In this document: positions 17,049 through 26,087 of the stretch, piece by piece
Numbering within the stretch: the stretch's first letter is position 1
Layout: each line of letters starts with the position of its first letter
Assembly: GCA_963780635.1 (NCBI GenBank)
Contig: CAWACW010000011.1
Location: forward strand, 620,001 to 684,000
DNA length: 64,000 bases
Origin: DATEPR01 sp963780635
GTDB taxonomy: Bacteria; Actinomycetota; Actinomycetes; Mycobacteriales; Pseudonocardiaceae
Direction: 5' to 3'
Program-made: the position numbers and the translations under genes
Notes under the pieces: model-generated
What the model was told of the DNA's origin: nothing
The model's input: only the letters and a program-made list of their open reading frames with translations
The model's database searches: none

Positions 17049-17756
17049 ATGTCCGGTCCGTACCCGCCGTCCGGTTATCCGCAGGACGGCCAGTGGCACG
17101 GCGAGTCGGCCCAGTTCCCGACCGTGCAGTACTCGGGGCTCGGCGGTTCGGGCTCCGGCGGCTGGGGCGGGCCGCCGCCGCGGCGCAGCACCGGCCGGAC
17201 GATCGTCGCGGTGGTCTCCGTGCTGGTCATCATCGGCGGGGTCGCGACGGGGATCGTCCTACTGCAGCGCCGGCATGCCCAGCACCAGGCGTCGTCGTCT
17301 CCGTCTGTTTCCGTCTCCGCGTCGGCCGCCGTTCCGGCGCTGTCGGATGGCACGGCGGACATGGCGCTGTCGGCCGGGTCGTGTGTGACGGCGGTGGTCG
17401 ACGCTTCCGACGAGTACAAGGCGACGTCCCGGGTGGCGTGTGGCGGTGCGTCGTCGGATTTGGTGTTGGCGACGGTGACGTCGGACATGAACGGGTGCGC
17501 GGACCACCAGTACCTGCGGCTGTCGGCGCCGTCGGCCGGGTACTACTGCTTCACGCTGGACATCAAGCCGGGCGACTGCGTGGACTCGAACTACCTGAAG
17601 GTGTCGTGCTCGGTAGCGGCGTTCGTGGTGCTGCGGACGGAGCCGGGTCCGGGCAGCGACAGCTCGTGCACGACGACGACCGGAGCGACGCACTGGGTGC
17701 CCATCGGCCGGGACCCGGTGGAGGTCGGCTGCCTGGGTCCGCCGGGATCGTCCTGA
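17049..17756 (+). CDS. Single-pass membrane protein with Cys-rich extracytoplasmic domain (LppU-like)
   Basis: A 235-residue protein with a Pro/Gly-rich cytoplasmic head (SGPYPPSGYPQDGQWH), one transmembrane helix (TIVAVVSVLVIIGGVATGIV, about 53-72) and a Ser-rich stalk. The outer domain of about 125 residues holds eight cysteines (GSCV, VACGG, NGCADH, YYCF, GDCV, VSCS, SSCTT, VGCLG) that could form four disulphides. The pattern resembles the actinobacterial LppU/SCO3897-type families. The ATG at 17049 is chosen because the Pro-rich head starts there. It stands alone between gtrA and a repeat-filled gap; function unknown. Confidence 0.75.
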   Translation: MSGPYPPSGYPQDGQWHGESAQFPTVQYSGLGGSGSGGWGGPPPRRSTGRTIVAVVSVLVIIGGVATGIVLLQRRHAQHQASSSPSVSVSASAAVPALSDGTADMALSAGSCVTAVVDASDEYKATSRVACGGASSDLVLATVTSDMNGCADHQYLRLSAPSAGYYCFTLDIKPGDCVDSNYLKVSCSVAAFVVLRTEPGPGSDSSCTTTTGATHWVPIGRDPVEVGCLGPPGSS

Positions 17757-17825
17757 CGTCGGTCGCGGGCACGGTCGCGGGGACCTGGCTCGGCCAGGTG
17801 GTGAGCTGAGTCGATCCCTGGCCCG

Positions 17826-18025
17826 GCGTGCCGGCCTGTTGTGGATGCCCGGCCTGCCTGCGGCTGCCCGGCGTGCCGGCCAGTTGTGGATGCCCGGCCT
17901 GCCGGCGGATGCCCGGCCTGCCGGCGGAGCGGATGCCCGGCCTGCCGGCCCGGAGTGGATGCCCGGCCTGCCGGCCCGGAGTGGATGCCCGGCCTGCCGG
18001 CCTGGAGTGGATGCCCGGCTCGACT
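17826..18025. repeat. Minisatellite of GGATGCCCGGCCTGCCGGC units
   Basis: The core GGATGCCCGGCCTGCCGGC and close variants recur about eight times in this 200-base stretch. The last three copies have an exact 26-base spacing (from 17951, 17977 and 18003). It lies downstream of the Cys-rich membrane protein and carries no credible gene; all three frames read as low-complexity Pro/Ala/Cys/Gly strings. Replication slippage is the likely origin. Confidence 0.8.
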
Positions 18026-18035
18026 CGCCCTGCGA

Positions 18036-18565
18036 GCCGGCCGTCGAGTGGTCAGCTCCGCGATCGAGCTCGCACATATCGGCCCTCGGATGGTCGGCTC
18101 GGACGGCGACACCTCGGTCGCGTCCCGCGTGTGTCGACCGTCGAGTGGCCATGTCCACTGGTGATCTTGCGAGTCGACCCTGGAACGGTGGTCCGGTCGG
18201 CGCGCGTTGGGCACCGACCTCCGAGTGGCCATCGGATTGCGACCGCGCGCGTCAGCCGATCAAGGGTCGACACGTCGCTCAGGAACCGATGCGTGACGAC
18301 CGTTCAATGGCCGTTTCAGCCATTTCGGGCCACGGCTACCGGCGTGCTGACCGTTTAACGGTCGACTGGGACCGGATCCCCTGGGGGCGTCGACGTCTCG
18401 ACCGCTGATGGGGTTTCTCAGTCTGTTGTTCCGCTTGTCGGCCGCTCATTGGTCGGTTCGTCTGGGGCAGCCTGCTCGCGGGGTTTGGATCGTCATTTCG
18501 GCGCTCAACGGCCGACACGCACCGCTCGCGGTGGGGCGGTTCGCGTGTCGACCGTTGAGGGTGTT
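18036..18565. repeat. Cluster of short dispersed imperfect palindromes (GTCGACCGTT family)
   Basis: In this gene-free stretch I count about ten variants of a 22-26-base element resembling TGTCGACCGTTGAGTGGCCGACA, an imperfect inverted repeat. Examples are at about 18041, 18131, 18173, 18294, 18344, 18391, 18436, 18500 and 18545. The same family fills the gap at 42590-43690 and appears near 4800. Nothing else, such as a gene or RNA, is recognised here. Confidence 0.65.
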
Positions 18566-18570
18566 GTCGG

Positions 18571-21105
18571 TCAGAGTGCGCCTAGCAGGGAGAACAGGGT
18601 TGGCAGGATGGGTAAGCACGGGAGCCCTGGGTGGATCTTGCCCGCGCCTCCTCCTGACTCATTGCCGGTGCAGCCCGGTGTCGTCGTGGTGGGCGGCGGT
18701 TCGACCGTCGTTGTCGGGGGCTGCGACTCCTGCGGGCTGGACGGGGTCGTCGTCGGCGGATTCTCTTGCGTCGTGCCCGGATCGGACTGGGTCGTCGACG
18801 GCGCACTACCCGGTTTCGTCGTCGTCGTTGTCGTCGGCGGCGTCACCGGACTGGACGGCTGCGTCGGGCTGACCGACGTGCTCGGGGGCAGCGTCGTGCT
18901 CGGCGGCGCAGTGCCGCTCGCTCCACCCGGCGGCGTGTTCGGCGGCTGCCAGCACCACGGCCACGGGCACCTCGGCGGTCGGATCGTGATCGACGCCGAC
19001 TGGCTGGCGGTGCCCAGCATGCCCGTCACCGTGAGCGTGTCGACCTTGGCCTTCAGGTGATACACCCGCACCCTCAAGTGCACCGACTGGCCCGGCGCCA
19101 ACGCCTGGGTCGTCACACACGTCACCTCGGACCGGCCTCCGCTGCACGTCGCGACCGGCCGCCCGACCCACACCGTGCCTGCCCGATCCACCGTCACCGT
19201 GACCGGTTTCGTGCTGGTGCCCGTGTTCGTCGCCGTGATGTCGACTACCGGCGACCCGTCCCACAGCCAGTTCCACCAACTGTCCCACCGGTCCAGCCGC
19301 ACGCTCAGCGTCAACGCGTCCACCTTCGGCGGTGGACTCACCCTCACTCGCACGGACAGGTCGACCGACGCCGCCGTGCCCGACGTCACCCGGCCGCTGA
19401 TCGTGCCGTCCGGCGCGCCCGCGTCCGCGGTCAACTCGAACACCAACGTCACCGAGTCACCCGGTGCCAAGCCGTTCGGCGTCGAGCACACCGTCGACGT
19501 GCACTGCACCGTCGAGGTGGACCCTGCCGCCTGGATCGGGTCCGAGATCGGCTGGGCCCGCAATGCGTGCGGGCTCAACCCACCGTCGAACACATGCACC
19601 CCCGGCGGCAGCGTCAACGTCAACACCACCGGCTCGGACCCGCCCGTGCCCGTGTTCATCACGGTGATCGGCAGGTCCATCGCACTCTGACCGGGCACCA
19701 GCGTCACGCCGTCAGCCGGTCCGTCCGCTGTCAGCGTGGGCAGGCCGGGCGCCGGAGGCGGGACCACCGGCGGCGGCGAGACCGGGGTGGTCACCACCGG
19801 AGACGTCGGCGGCACCGGAGGCGACGTGGGTGGTGACGCGGGTGGCGACGTGGGTGGTGACGCGGGTGGCGACGTGGGTGGTGACGTGGGTGGCGACGCG
19901 GGTGGCACGGCAGGAGTCGGCACTGCCGGTGGCACAGGCGGCACCGCAGGCGGTGCCAGGGGCGGTGCCAGAGGTGGTGCCGCAGGTGGTGCCGCAGGCG
20001 GTGCCACGGGTGGCGGTGCCACGGGTGGCGGTGCGGCAGGAGGCGGTGCCGCGGGTGGGGGTGCCGCGGGAGCACCAGGCGCCGCGGGCGCCGTCTGCGG
20101 GGGCGTCGGGACGGTGGCGCTCGCCGGGATGTCCTGCGTGGTCCCACCCGTCAGCGCCAGCGCCAGCACGGCCGCCAGTGCCGCGACCGACGCGCCGACG
20201 CCGACGAACTGCCTTGGCAGTGAACCCGCGGCGCCAGCCGCGGCACCTGCCGTACTGGTGGTCGACGCCGCGACCGCGACCGCCGTACCCGTCGCCGTCT
20301 TGGCTGTCGCGGCCAGGTAGCCGGCCGTGCCGATGCCCAGCACCAGCGTCGCGACCACCCGCAGGCCGCCGTTCACGTCGGCCAACTCCGCGGCCAGTGC
20401 CCGGCACCGCTCGCACTCGTCGAGATGGGACTCGACCTGCGCCGTCTCGCGTTTGGACAGCCCACCACGGGTCCACGCGCCCAGCTTGTCCGCTGTGGCC
20501 CGGCAGCGACCGGCCGTCGTCTCCGCGAGGTGCACCTGCAGGTACGCCTGCCGCAGCCCCTCGCGCGCCCGGTAGGCCAGCGCGGAGACGCCGTTCGCGG
20601 TCAGGCCGAGCAGCGGCGCGACCTCGGCGGGCGACTGGCCCTCGATCTCGGTGTGCCACAACACGGCCTGCCACCGCTCGGGCAGCCGCGCGAACGCCTT
20701 CGCCGCGAGCGACCGCTCCAGGCCCGCCATCGCGGTGTCCCGGAACGGTTCGCTGATCTTCTCCGTGCTCACACCGCTGACCATCGTCACGTCGTCGGTC
20801 AGCTCGACCTTGCGGTCCTTGCGGGTCTTGTCGTACGCGACGTGCCGCAGCGACGTCAGCAGGTAGGCGCGGAACGCCGAGTCCGGGCCGCGGCCGGCAC
20901 GCAGGGTGTCCAGCACCCGCGCGAACGCCTCGGACACCAGGTCGTCGGCCTCCGCGGTGGATCTGGTCAGCTGGCGGGCGAGGTTGTAGGCAGCCGACAC
21001 ATGGCGTTCGTACAACGAGCCGTACGCATCCACTCGCCCGCCGCGGACCGCCTCGATCAGCTCGGCATCGCTGGGGCCGGGGACCTCCGCCGGAACAGCG
21101 GCCAC
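18571..21105 (-). CDS. Giant ECF sigma factor fused to zinc-finger, membrane and extracellular domains
   Basis: An 844-residue protein that seems to combine sigma factor, anti-sigma-like tether and sensor. Sigma region 2 (about 12-85, with SAAYNLARQLTRSTAEADDLVSEAF split over two helices) and region 4 (about 130-180, ARLPERWQAVLW) make an ECF sigma factor. A zf-HC2-like HLDECERC zinc motif lies near 228. Hydrophobic stretches lie at about 250-268 and 302-318. Then come a long Pro-rich spacer (330-450), two Ig/CARDB-like extracellular domains (455-705) with paired Cys, and a Thr/Pro stalk. I prefer the GTG at 21105 (GAGGAGGG, spacing 4) to starts at 21168/21177. Regulation by proteolytic release is inference; large membrane-anchored ECF groups such as ECF53 are a known precedent. 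Confidence 0.85.
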   Translation of the reverse strand: MAAVPAEVPGPSDAELIEAVRGGRVDAYGSLYERHVSAAYNLARQLTRSTAEADDLVSEAFARVLDTLRAGRGPDSAFRAYLLTSLRHVAYDKTRKDRKVELTDDVTMVSGVSTEKISEPFRDTAMAGLERSLAAKAFARLPERWQAVLWHTEIEGQSPAEVAPLLGLTANGVSALAYRAREGLRQAYLQVHLAETTAGRCRATADKLGAWTRGGLSKRETAQVESHLDECERCRALAAELADVNGGLRVVATLVLGIGTAGYLAATAKTATGTAVAVAASTTSTAGAAAGAAGSLPRQFVGVGASVAALAAVLALALTGGTTQDIPASATVPTPPQTAPAAPGAPAAPPPAAPPPAAPPPVAPPPVAPPAAPPAAPPLAPPLAPPAVPPVPPAVPTPAVPPASPPTSPPTSPPASPPTSPPASPPTSPPVPPTSPVVTTPVSPPPVVPPPAPGLPTLTADGPADGVTLVPGQSAMDLPITVMNTGTGGSEPVVLTLTLPPGVHVFDGGLSPHALRAQPISDPIQAAGSTSTVQCTSTVCSTPNGLAPGDSVTLVFELTADAGAPDGTISGRVTSGTAASVDLSVRVRVSPPPKVDALTLSVRLDRWDSWWNWLWDGSPVVDITATNTGTSTKPVTVTVDRAGTVWVGRPVATCSGGRSEVTCVTTQALAPGQSVHLRVRVYHLKAKVDTLTVTGMLGTASQSASITIRPPRCPWPWCWQPPNTPPGGASGTAPPSTTLPPSTSVSPTQPSSPVTPPTTTTTTKPGSAPSTTQSDPGTTQENPPTTTPSSPQESQPPTTTVEPPPTTTTPGCTGNESGGGAGKIHPGLPCLPILPTLFSLLGAL
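19815..20080. repeat. Low-complexity coding repeats for the sigma-factor Pro-rich stalk
   Basis: Bases about 19815-19910 consist of near-identical 24-base units (GGTGGTGACGCGGGTGGCGACGTG type), and about 19930-20080 of GGTGCCGCAGGTGGT-type units. On the minus strand they encode PPTSPPAS and APPPVAPP arrays between the membrane segment and the extracellular domains. Stalk length is likely to vary by slippage between strains. Confidence 0.75.
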
Positions 21106-21278
21106 GTATCCCTCCTCCGCACGGTTTCGCCGACGATCAGTCTGACGGAGCTGAATTGTCCTCGCCATGTCGGCCACCTGGAGGAATTAACGAGGACGGC
21201 GGCGTCATGGTTCGGCTCGGACGGCGTCTTCGTAACTGACAGCGAAATCGCCTTCGGCCACCAGGAGGACAGGCATCA

Positions 21279-22106
21279 GTGGGTAGTCGGGAGATGTCGC
21301 CACATTCGTGGCGTGGCGACTCCGCCAGGGAACTCCGCGCACTGCGTGCCCGATGGCGAACGGCGGCCATCGCGTCCGGTTGGCGCTTTCCTGCCGACTG
21401 GGCGATCACTGAGGTCGACCTCGTCTGCGAGACCGTGCTGGCCGGCGAGCCACCGGAAGATGCCCTGGTCAAGCTGGGTCGAGCCCGGGCACTGGCCGGT
21501 TCCGGGCTCGGCGAGACGCTGCAGGACGTGGCCGCGCTGCACGCCGTGCTGACCGTTCCCGCCCACCGTGACGGGATGGTCGCCGCCGATCCGGACGCCA
21601 TGCCAGCCCGACTACTGCGGGTGACGGCACTCGCCTGGTCGGATGTACTTCTTCGGCAACTGGCGCATACCGAGGCGTGCGACGGGCTGACCGGTCTGGC
21701 CAACACGGCATACCTGCGAGCCAGGCTGCGGGAGATCTATCGGGAGGCGACGGCGAATGGTGCCGATGCGCGCGCCCGGCACGTCCTGGTGGTGGTCTCG
21801 CCCGATCTGACCGACACGCCCGGCTGGTCACGGCTGGCGGCCATGGTGTTGCTGGCCGACGTGCTGCGCGCGGTGTTCGACGGTGGCCAGACCCTCACCA
21901 CGGTCGGCCCGAGCACGATGGTGGTGCTGGCTGAGCGTGACGGACGACTGTCCGAACGGGTGGCGTCGACACGATGGATAGCCGCGAACCGGCTCGGTGT
22001 GGACCCGCAGTTGGCAGCCGTCGGCCCACCGTCGGTCTGGTTGGAGCGCCTGCCCGCGACCGACGCGGCGGCCTGCCGGCTCGTCACCGAGCTCGGCGCC
22101 GTCTGA
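21279..22106 (+). CDS. Degenerate GGDEF-like protein, divergent from the sigma factor
   Basis: A 275-residue soluble protein. The centre contains CDGLTGLANTAYLRARLREI, which strongly resembles the DxLTGLxNR entry helix of diguanylate cyclase (GGDEF) domains, followed by VLVVVSPDLTDTPG and a C-terminal region with GPSTMVVLAERDG. The GGDEF catalytic signature itself is absent, so it should not make c-di-GMP; binding or regulation is more likely. The N-terminal ~120 residues are helical and unrecognised. The GTG at 21279 follows AGGAGG at 21263-21268. It is divergently transcribed from the sigma-factor gene across ~170 bases, so a shared control region is possible. Confidence 0.7.
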   Translation: MGSREMSPHSWRGDSARELRALRARWRTAAIASGWRFPADWAITEVDLVCETVLAGEPPEDALVKLGRARALAGSGLGETLQDVAALHAVLTVPAHRDGMVAADPDAMPARLLRVTALAWSDVLLRQLAHTEACDGLTGLANTAYLRARLREIYREATANGADARARHVLVVVSPDLTDTPGWSRLAAMVLLADVLRAVFDGGQTLTTVGPSTMVVLAERDGRLSERVASTRWIAANRLGVDPQLAAVGPPSVWLERLPATDAAACRLVTELGAV

Positions 22107-22156
22107 CCCGGGCCGACCACGGCCGTCACCAGGCAGGACGGTAAACTCGCCTGCCT

Positions 22157-23368
22157 GTGGACCCTCGAACCGGCCTTCCCGTCGTCGGCATGGTGGGCGG
22201 CGGCCAACTCGCCCGGATGACGCACCAGGCAGCCATCGCCCTCGGCCAGTCCCTGCGCGTGCTCGCCGTCTCACCGGACGACCCCGCGGCGCAGGTCGCG
22301 CCGAACGTCGACCTCGGCTCGCACACCGACCTCACTGCCTTGCGCCACTTCGCTCGGCACTGCGACGTCGTCACCTTCGACCATGAGCACGTACCCGGCG
22401 AGCACCTGCGGACGCTCATCGCCGAGGGCGTCACCGTGTACCCCGGACCGGATGCCCTGGTGCACGCCCAGGACAAGCTCGTGATGCGCGAACGGCTGGC
22501 GGCGCTGGGCGCGCCGATGCCCCCGTTCGCCGCGGTCGAGCAGGTGGCCGACGTCGTCGCGTTCGGCGACGAGTACGGCTGGCCGTGCGTGCTCAAGGCC
22601 GCGCGCGGTGGCTACGACGGGCGCGGGGTGTGGTTCCTGACGGTCCGCCGAGGAGGCCGAGCGGATCGTCGCCGAGGTCGCGGGCACCCCGTTGCTGGTC
22701 GAGCAGCGGGTCGCGATGCGCCGTGAGCTGGCCGCGCTGGTCGCCAGGTCGCCGTTCGGCCAGGGTGCCGCGTGGCCCGTGGTGGAGACCGTGCAGCAGG
22801 ACGGCATCTGCGTCGAGGTACTGGCACCTGCGCCGGACCTGTCCGACGAACTGGCCGACGAAGCCGTCGAGCTGGCGCTGCGGATCGCCGGCGAACTGGG
22901 TGTCGTCGGTGTGCTGGCCGTCGAGCTGTTCGAGACCGACGACGGGCTCGTGGTCAACGAACTCGCGATGCGGCCGCACAACTCCGGCCACTGGACGATC
23001 GACGGAGCCGTCACGTCCCAGTTCGAGCAGCACCTGCGGGCCGTGCTGGACTACCCGCTCGGCTCGACGGACCCCCTCGCGCCGGTCGTGGTGATGGCCA
23101 ACGTGCTGGGTGCGCAGGAGCCGCCCAGGATGGGTGTCGACGAGCGGTTGCACCATCTGTTCGCGCGGTTCGGGCAGGCGAAGGTCCATCTGTACGGCAA
23201 GGCGGAGCGACCGGGCCGCAAGGTCGGGCACGTGACGGTGACCGGCACCGAGTTGCCCGAGGTGCGCCGGATCGCGTCGCTGGCGGCGCACTGGCTGGCT
23301 GCCGGCGTGTGGGCCGACGGCTTCGACGTCCACGGCGAGAAGCCGCATGGCAAGCAGGGAGAGCACTC

Positions 23369-23372
<4 letters not shown>
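22157..23372 (+). CDS. purK: N5-carboxyaminoimidazole ribonucleotide synthase, frameshifted
   Basis: PurK is an ATP-grasp enzyme that makes N5-CAIR from AIR, ATP and bicarbonate in purine synthesis. The N-terminal part reads GLPVVGMVGGGQLARMTHQA, TFDHEHVPGEHL and WPCVLKAARGGYDGRGVWFL. The frame then breaks between about 22637 and 22651 and the enzyme resumes in another frame with EEAERIVAEVAGTPLLVEQR and VVNELAMRPHNSGHWTIDGA. In the sequence as given the first frame runs out at 22726. The remainder is complete and its stop overlaps the purE GTG. Intact purE and strong conservation on both sides argue for a one-base sequencing error, but a real mutation cannot be excluded. The GTG start at 22157 is just before the fold. 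Confidence 0.88.
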
Positions 23373-23872
<500 letters not shown>

Positions 23873-23919
23873 ACGCGTACTAACATGAGGTCGGCATCGC
23901 CCTACTGAGAGGTAACGAC

Positions 23920-25080
23920 GTGGACCCGACCTTCGGCACCTACCAGCTCGCCGACGAGCACGACGCCCTGCGCGAGGCTGTCCGCGCGCTGGCGGAGAAG
24001 GAGATCGGGCCGTACGCGGCCGAGGTCGACGAGCAGGAGCGTTACCCCGTCGAAGCGCGGGACGCCATGGTGCGCGCGGGATTCCACGCGGTGCACATCC
24101 CCGAGGCGTACTCGGGTGAGGGTGCCGACTCGGTGGCGACGTGCATTCTCATCGAGGAGGTCGCGCGGGTGTGCGCGTCCTCGTCGCTGATCCCGGCGGT
24201 GAACAAGCTGGGCACGATGCCGATCATCCTGTCCGCCTCCGAGAGCCTGAAGCAGCAGGTGCTGCCCGCCATCGCAGCGGGCGAGATGGCGTCCTACGCG
24301 CTGTCCGAGCGCGAGGCGGGCTCGGACACCGCGTCGATGCGCACGCGCGCGCGGCTGGATGGCGACCACTGGGTGCTCAACGGCACGAAGGCCTGGATCA
24401 CCAACGCGGGCGAGTCGACCTGGTACACGGTCATGGCGGTCACCGACCCGGACGCGGCCAAGCCGGCGAACGGGATCTCGGCGTTCGTGGTGCGCGCCGA
24501 CGACCCGGGTTTCGAGGTCGGCCCCAAGGAGCGCAAGCTCGGCATCAAGGGCTCGCCCACCCGGGAGATCTACTTCACCGACTGCACGATCCCGGCCGAC
24601 CGGATCATCGGCGAACCGGGCACCGGCCTGAAGACCGCACTGCGCACGCTGGACCACACCCGCCCGACCATCGGCGCGCAGGCAGTCGGCATCGCGCAGG
24701 GAGCGCTGGACGCGGCCATCGCGTACGTCAAGGAGCGCAAGCAGTTCGGCAAGGCCATCGCGGACTTCCAGGGCGTGCAGTTCATGCTCGCCGACATGGC
24801 CATGAAGACCGAGGCGGCCCGGCAGCTGGTCTACCTGGCAGCGGCGAAGGCCGAGCGTGGCGAACCCAACCTGGGCTTCATCTCCAGCGCGGCGAAGTGC
24901 TTCGCGTCGGACACGGCGATGGAGGTCACGACGGACGCGGTGCAACTGTTCGGCGGCGCGGGCTACACGCGCGATTTCCCCGTCGAACGCATGATGCGCG
25001 ACGCCAAGATCACCCAGATCTACGAGGGCACGAACCAGATCCAGCGCATGGTGATGGCCCGGCAGTTGCTGCGGGGCTGA
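23920..25080 (+). CDS. Acyl-CoA dehydrogenase (FadE25-like)
   Basis: A 386-residue FAD-dependent dehydrogenase that introduces the alpha-beta double bond in acyl-CoA. The FAD/substrate motifs are YALSEREAGSDTASM, WITNAGESTW, KERKQFGKAIADFQGVQFML and FGGAGYTRDFPVER. The catalytic base is the Glu in the terminal QIYEGTNQIQR motif. Length and motifs match short/branched-chain acyl-CoA dehydrogenases. The GTG at 23920 follows GAGAGG. It sits next to purE as fadE25 does in M. tuberculosis. The physiological acyl chain is unknown. Confidence 0.95.
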   Translation: MDPTFGTYQLADEHDALREAVRALAEKEIGPYAAEVDEQERYPVEARDAMVRAGFHAVHIPEAYSGEGADSVATCILIEEVARVCASSSLIPAVNKLGTMPIILSASESLKQQVLPAIAAGEMASYALSEREAGSDTASMRTRARLDGDHWVLNGTKAWITNAGESTWYTVMAVTDPDAAKPANGISAFVVRADDPGFEVGPKERKLGIKGSPTREIYFTDCTIPADRIIGEPGTGLKTALRTLDHTRPTIGAQAVGIAQGALDAAIAYVKERKQFGKAIADFQGVQFMLADMAMKTEAARQLVYLAAAKAERGEPNLGFISSAAKCFASDTAMEVTTDAVQLFGGAGYTRDFPVERMMRDAKITQIYEGTNQIQRMVMARQLLRG

Positions 25081-25136
25081 GTTTCGCCTGGTCGCTATCG
25101 CGGCGTAACCGTGACCTGTCGGACACGGTCGGCCGG

Positions 25137-25499
25137 CTACTTGTCGGTCGACTTGGGATGACCGGTCGTCGCTGCCTTCACCCGGACTGTGTGTCGCTCC
25201 TCGTCCAGCAGATAGGAGATCCGGCCGTCACCCGTGACCTCGATCTCCCATTGGGGGAGCGCTCTGCCTCCGTGGCCGCCGGTAGCGAGGTCTCCCTTGA
25301 GCTGACTGTGCCGGGAGGTGGGCTTGCCAGGACCCGGCACAGGATCCGTGCGCATCAGCTCCCAGGCCCAGCGCAGGTTGCCGGGAGCAGCCCCTTCGAG
25401 TTCCTGCCCGCCCTTGGCGGCCTCGCTGGTGGCGAACCGGATGGCCCATTCGCCGTTGGCCGGCGGCGGTGCGACGTGATCGCAGCGTTTCGGACTCAT
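25137..25499 (-). CDS. RelE/ParE-like toxin of a type II toxin-antitoxin pair
   Basis: A 120-residue basic protein. Its layout is WAIRFATSEAAKGGQELE, then a helix APGNLRWAWELMRTDP, then beta strands with GRALPQWEIEVTGDGRISYL and a final strand LDEERHTVRVKAATTGHPK. This matches the actinobacterial RelE-fold toxins whose last strands read DDERxTVWVxxAxxGHPK. Such proteins usually cleave mRNA at the ribosome. The ATG at 25499 is nine bases after the stop of the putative antitoxin. It is convergent with the acyl-CoA dehydrogenase. The toxin assignment rests on family pattern only. Confidence 0.72.
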   Translation of the reverse strand: MSPKRCDHVAPPPANGEWAIRFATSEAAKGGQELEGAAPGNLRWAWELMRTDPVPGPGKPTSRHSQLKGDLATGGHGGRALPQWEIEVTGDGRISYLLDEERHTVRVKAATTGHPKSTDK

Positions 25500-25508
25500 G
25501 CTTGCGTC

Positions 25509-25699
25509 TCACGCTCCGGGCTCTGGCACAGGGCCGAAGTCGTCGCCGTCCTTCATGAGAACGGCCATCAGTTCCGGATCCGCGTGGACCTCCGCGGTCC
25601 GCTGCCAAGCGTGCACAACATGCGTTACCGGCGCGGGGTTCTGCAGCGATTCGGCACCCTCGATCGCCTCCACCAGTTCGATGACGAAGGCTTGGACAT
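25509..25699 (-). CDS. Putative antitoxin partner, start region apparently frameshifted
   Basis: In the frame ending at the stop 25509-25511 the minus strand encodes VQAFVIELVEAIEGAES, then PAPVTHVVHAWQRTAEVHADPEL and a tail MKDGDDFGPVPEPGA. This is a small, acidic, well-composed protein of antitoxin size directly upstream of the RelE-like toxin. That frame has no ATG; a good ATG (25699) lies one base out of frame directly before it, so a one-base deletion after the start codon would explain the picture. Otherwise translation could begin at the in-frame GTG 25673, giving 54 residues. No DNA-binding fold is recognised. Confidence 0.5.
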
Positions 25700-25748
25700 C
25701 GCTTGATCACTTTGTCCAGGATCTGACCATCGGGACAGGTTGCCCTGC

Positions 25749-26021
25749 TCAGGACCCGAGCGTCCGGTAGTGGGCGATGATCGTTTCGATGGTGTTGCGG
25801 TCTCGGTCGCGTTGGGCCGCGTCCACTCGCCAGAGGCGGTGGGGTGGTGGGATCTTGAGGCCGGTGCAGCGGTCCCAGTCGACCAGGCCGCCGTCTTGCC
25901 ACACCGTGTCCGCGTGCGCCTCGGCGTCGTCGCGGTGGCGGTACGCGGCCACCGCCCTGCCACGCCGCCGCACGAGCCACGAGTACGGCGGCAGCTCCAT
26001 CGGGTCGTCCCATTCGAGCAC
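25749..26021 (-). CDS. Small hypothetical protein
   Basis: A 90-residue protein, Trp- and charge-rich (WLVRRRGRAVAAYRHRDDAE, WDRCTGLKIPPPHRLWRVD), with no membrane helix. The GTG at 26021 follows GGAGG at 26028-26032. I do not recognise the family. It stands alone between the toxin-antitoxin pair and the TIGR03089 gene, all on the minus strand, and may belong to the same small accessory insertion. Confidence 0.6.
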   Translation of the reverse strand: MLEWDDPMELPPYSWLVRRRGRAVAAYRHRDDAEAHADTVWQDGGLVDWDRCTGLKIPPPHRLWRVDAAQRDRDRNTIETIIAHYRTLGS

Positions 26022-26087
26022 AGCGTCCTCCGGGTGCGCACAACGCTCTGACCAGGCAAAACCTGCCGTCAGGGTACGGCAGGCGCG

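Noticed and set aside
17828..18408. Cys/Pro/Ala-rich frames through the minisatellite, which look like repeat proteins
   Set aside because: All three frames give low-complexity strings because the 26-bp unit is not a multiple of three; no start context.
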